Position numbers and translations under genes: made by a program. 36,998 nt of DNA from Candidatus Thiobius zoothamnicola (GTDB lineage: Bacteria > Pseudomonadota > Gammaproteobacteria > Chromatiales > Chromatiaceae): NCBI GenBank assembly GCA_030826945.1, contig JAPQLC010000029.1, positions 1 to 36,998 of the forward strand, given 5' to 3'. How positions within the stretch are numbered: the first letter of the stretch is position 1; every line of letters begins with the position of its first letter. This document shows, piece after piece, positions 34,393-36,998 of the stretch. Under the pieces are notes generated by a model, which worked only from the letters and a program-made list of their open reading frames with translations, was not told the origin of the DNA and did no database searches.

Positions 34393-35780
34393 GACTGCTT
34401 TTCATGCAGACGTGGATCAAACGCATCCCGCACTGCATCCGCCAGCAAGTTAGCAGCCAGCACCAGAACAAACATAAACGCAAAGGCCGCGAATAATGAC
34501 CACCACACCACCGGTTCGCGCGCCAATTCCAGACGCGCGCTATTGATCATATTGCCCCAACTGTTGGTGTTCGGATCGACACCAATATTGATATAGGACA
34601 AGACCGCTTCAGCCAGCACCAATCCGCTGAAATCCAGCACAATGACGATCAATACAATGTGCATCACGTTCGGCAGAATGTGGCGCAGCAGAATTCTGAA
34701 ATGTGAGACACCCAATGCCTGGGCTGCATACACATAATCCAACTGACGCAATTTAAGCGTTTCACCCCGCAGCAAACGACACAAGGATGTCCAACTGGTG
34801 ACGCCCAAAATCAGACACAAAAACAGCAAACGGAAATCCGCGCGTTCAGCCAGACTATTGAACTGATCCGGGTGATTGCTCATATAAACCTGCATCATCA
34901 AAATAGCAGCGGCAATCAACAATACCCCAGGCACTGAATTCAGGGTGGTGTATAAATATTGAATCACATCATCCACCCAACCCCGGAAATAACCCGCCAT
35001 GACACCAAGCAAAATCGCCGCTGGCAGCATAATCAATGTCGTCAAGGCGCCAATCACCAAGCCGGTGCGGATACTTTTCAGCGCCTGATAAAGCACATCC
35101 TCGCCGATCTTGTCCGTTCCCAGAATGTGGTATGCCCCGCCAAGCATGATCGCCATTCCGACCAGCATCAGTAATATCAGCAACACCAACGCTGCGCTAT
35201 GTTGAGCTGCGCAGTCAGTGGATCGTCGCCATGTATGAAAACGAAGTAACTTGAAACGGAATCGCAACGCCAGCAAAAGTAAGAACGCCCCGGCACCAAG
35301 CCCAATGCCTAACAGGGAACGCCGCAAAATATCCGGCCATTTTTCCGTTTCCGGATCAACCAAATGACGACCGCCGTATTGCAGACGGGGAAAATCCCGT
35401 ATCTGTTCGCCATTGGGCTGTTCAATCATTTCCTTGCTATAGGAATGTGTCGCAAACGGTGCTGAGTAGGTTTTTTCACGCATCTCCTGCAATGGCGCAA
35501 GCATGACATCCAGAACGCTTTGGATTTGAGTGTCATACAGCGTTTCACCTTGCTCATTCTGTCCGACGGCCAGCCGGAAATGCAAAGTGTCGCAAAAACC
35601 AATGAACAAATAGCCGACGAGCACGACCCAGGCTCCCATTGCGGTGCGACTTTTCGCCACATGACGCCAGGGTGCCAGTAAATGCTGATGACGGCGCGCA
35701 TACCAGAAAAAAGCCAGAACCGCGCAAACCAGCAGATAAATCAAGGCATCAGTCGCCAGAATCACCGGACTTAATGGCAT
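34389..35780 (-). CDS. oligopeptide-type ABC transporter permease (OppC/YejE-like) with extended N-terminus
   Basis: A 463-residue inner-membrane permease. The core matches OppC/DppC: HILGTDKIGEDVLYQALKSIRTGLVIG at about 218-245, a five-helix permease domain, and the ATPase-contact loop YVYAAQALGVSHFRILLRHILP (about 349-370). OppC proteins are usually near 300 residues. Here an extra N-terminal part adds two helices (about 9-27 and 48-66), an exported loop of about 85 residues (70-153) and another helix (154-172) before the normal N-terminal helix. It shares one base with the upstream permease (TGATG) and is coupled to the racemase gene. Substrate-binding and ATPase genes are not in this window. 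Confidence 0.9.
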   Translation of the reverse strand: MPLSPVILATDALIYLLVCAVLAFFWYARRHQHLLAPWRHVAKSRTAMGAWVVLVGYLFIGFCDTLHFRLAVGQNEQGETLYDTQIQSVLDVMLAPLQEMREKTYSAPFATHSYSKEMIEQPNGEQIRDFPRLQYGGRHLVDPETEKWPDILRRSLLGIGLGAGAFLLLLALRFRFKLLRFHTWRRSTDCAAQHSAALVLLILLMLVGMAIMLGGAYHILGTDKIGEDVLYQALKSIRTGLVIGALTTLIMLPAAILLGVMAGYFRGWVDDVIQYLYTTLNSVPGVLLIAAAILMMQVYMSNHPDQFNSLAERADFRLLFLCLILGVTSWTSLCRLLRGETLKLRQLDYVYAAQALGVSHFRILLRHILPNVMHIVLIVIVLDFSGLVLAEAVLSYINIGVDPNTNSWGNMINSARLELAREPVVWWSLFAAFAFMFVLVLAANLLADAVRDAFDPRLHEKQS

Positions 35781-36757
35781 CAGTCCAACCTCACGCGTGG
35801 ATCAGCCAGGGTGTACGAAATATCCGTCAACATCAGCCCAATGATGTACAGCACAGCACCCAGAAAAACCATGGCGCGGACGATGGCGAAGTCTTGCCGG
35901 TCAATCGCGTCAATGGTGTAGCTGCCCAGCCCGGGAATGCCAAAAAAAGATTCGAGCAACAAGCTGCCCATGAACAACGTGGGCAACACCACCACGACCC
36001 CGGTCAGGATCGGGATGAGCGCATTTCGCAACACATGGCGGAACAAAATCAGCGATTCGCTTAAACCTTTGGCGCGGGCGGTACGCACGAAGTCCTTATT
36101 GATTTCCTCTAAAAACAACGTGCGATACCAACGCGAGCCTGAGCCAATGGCACTGACCACGCCAATCAACACCGGCAGAAGCAAAAATTTCCACGCCTCA
36201 ATTCCGGTTCCATAGCCGGAGATCGGCACCAGATTGAGCAATTTGCCAATCAGCACCTGCCCACCAATGATGTAAAACAGGCCGGAAATCGACATCATGG
36301 CGACGCATAAAATCACTCCCCAAAAATCAACATAGGTGCCGCGAAAAAACGCCAGCATCAAGGCAACAGTGATATTCACCGCCAAACCAACCAGCACGAT
36401 AGGCACGGCCAACGCCAGACTCGGCCACATGCGCTGGCGGATATCATATCCAATGTGCCTTCCGCTATCCGATTGACCGAATTCAAAGACGAATAACTTG
36501 AGTGATTTGGTGAAAAAAATCGTTTCCGTGATTTTATTCAACCCCTCCGCTGAACCATTAAAAAACAAAGGCTGATCATACCCCCGTTCGTGCTTCCATT
36601 GCTGAATGGCCTGTTCAGTGACGCGCTTGTCACCCAAATGCATGCGCGCCATGTCCTCTGGCGAATTGACCACAAAGAACAACCAGAAAGTGAATAGATT
36701 CACGCCGATGAGAACAGGCAAAGCATAGAGGAAGCGGCGAATGATATAGGCTGTCAT
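35780..36757 (-). CDS. oligopeptide-type ABC transporter permease (OppB/YejB-like)
   Basis: A 325-residue inner-membrane permease of the DppB/OppB family. MTAYIIRRFLYALPVLIGVN is the usual first helix, followed by a periplasmic loop with DQPLFF, then the permease domain. The ATPase-contact loop is FVRTARAKGLSESLILFRHVLRNALIPIL, and LLESFFGIPGLG and TDISYTLADPRVRLD are typical near the C-terminus. It is the first of three coupled minus-strand genes. In such importers the two permeases pair with one binding protein and two ATPases; those are expected beyond the window's right edge or elsewhere. Confidence 0.92.
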   Translation of the reverse strand: MTAYIIRRFLYALPVLIGVNLFTFWLFFVVNSPEDMARMHLGDKRVTEQAIQQWKHERGYDQPLFFNGSAEGLNKITETIFFTKSLKLFVFEFGQSDSGRHIGYDIRQRMWPSLALAVPIVLVGLAVNITVALMLAFFRGTYVDFWGVILCVAMMSISGLFYIIGGQVLIGKLLNLVPISGYGTGIEAWKFLLLPVLIGVVSAIGSGSRWYRTLFLEEINKDFVRTARAKGLSESLILFRHVLRNALIPILTGVVVVLPTLFMGSLLLESFFGIPGLGSYTIDAIDRQDFAIVRAMVFLGAVLYIIGLMLTDISYTLADPRVRLD

Positions 36758-36998
36758 GAATCCAATATTTGCGGTGGTCCGACGATAAAAATATCACTGC
36801 ATTATGGCATATGAAATTATCCCGCCACTAGATTTCATCTGGCGGCATCATGCGCTAATTGACACCAACGATCAAAAGCACCGATTAGCCGCTAACATTT
36901 TCTATCGTAACTCACATGCTGCTTTATTCCCCTAATAACTATTTTAACGTGAGTTTTGGAAAAGGCGACAAAAAAGGCTTCTGTCTCGGATTTTGTGT
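36758..36998. other. upstream region of the permease operon, no gene seen
   Basis: The 241 bases up to the window edge contain no convincing ORF on either strand. On the minus strand GCCTTTTTTGTCGCC (about 36963-36980) has a short T-run. This may be the tail of a neighbouring transcript unit outside the window. The region presumably includes the promoter for the permease-racemase operon, but no clear -35/-10 pair stands out. Confidence 0.3.

Overview
This 37 kb window looks like a chromosomal segment of a gammaproteobacterium of roughly 50% GC. Three gene groups support this by their content and order: yciB-yciI-parvulin, dacA/C-dat-ybeD-lipB, and ribBX-ribH-nusB-thiL. A small SoxXA-binding-like protein and a Met-less c-type cytochrome are compatible with a sulfur- or C1-oxidising lineage, but the genus cannot be fixed from the sequence alone.

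Layout. (1) 1-3.9 kb is a type VI secretion cargo module. It holds a DUF4123 adaptor, a nuclease-like effector with a PD-(D/E)xK signature that is split by a -1 frameshift exactly at an A_AAA_AAG heptamer, a DUF3396-type immunity protein and an unrecognised acidic protein. (2) 3.9-4.8 kb is a truncated small ORF abutting an internally deleted IS3-family element whose inverted repeats remain. (3) 4.8-11.6 kb is housekeeping: rhodanese and oligoribonuclease (minus strand), then an M48 protease, a small cytochrome c, RsgA, a 415-nt unexplained gap, YchJ, a P-loop ATPase and a MetA-family acyltransferase (the last two overlap by 1 nt). (4) 11.6-13.1 kb has the SoxXA-binding-like gene and a PfkB kinase. 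(5) 13.1-16.1 kb is a mosaic island. It contains a decayed copy of the 5' end of a methyltransferase gene, a startless IS200/IS605 transposase remnant, an AT-rich speA and a carbamoyltransferase C-terminal fragment. The intact methyltransferase gene follows. (6) 16.9-25.6 kb carries tRNA-Leu(UAG), tig, clpP (no clpX next to it), an unknown protein, yciB, yciI, a parvulin, an S26 peptidase-like protein, a penicillin-binding D,D-carboxypeptidase, a D-amino-acid transaminase, ybeD and lipB. (7) 25.6-26.5 kb is an intergenic patch with REP-like hairpins and a small membrane protein. (8) 26.5-33.6 kb carries ugd, a GT9 glycosyltransferase, thiED (minus strand), and ribBX-ribH-nusB-thiL. (9) 33.7-36.8 kb is a minus-strand operon of two dipeptide/oligopeptide-type ABC permeases translationally coupled to an aspartate/glutamate racemase-family gene.

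The most interesting points are the frameshift in the type VI effector at a dnaX-like slippery site, the duplicated methyltransferase fragment that brackets the speA island, and the MetA-family enzyme. The latter has Ile where the acyl-donor-deciding residue is Gly or Glu in characterised relatives, and it is fused in translation to an uncharacterised ATPase.
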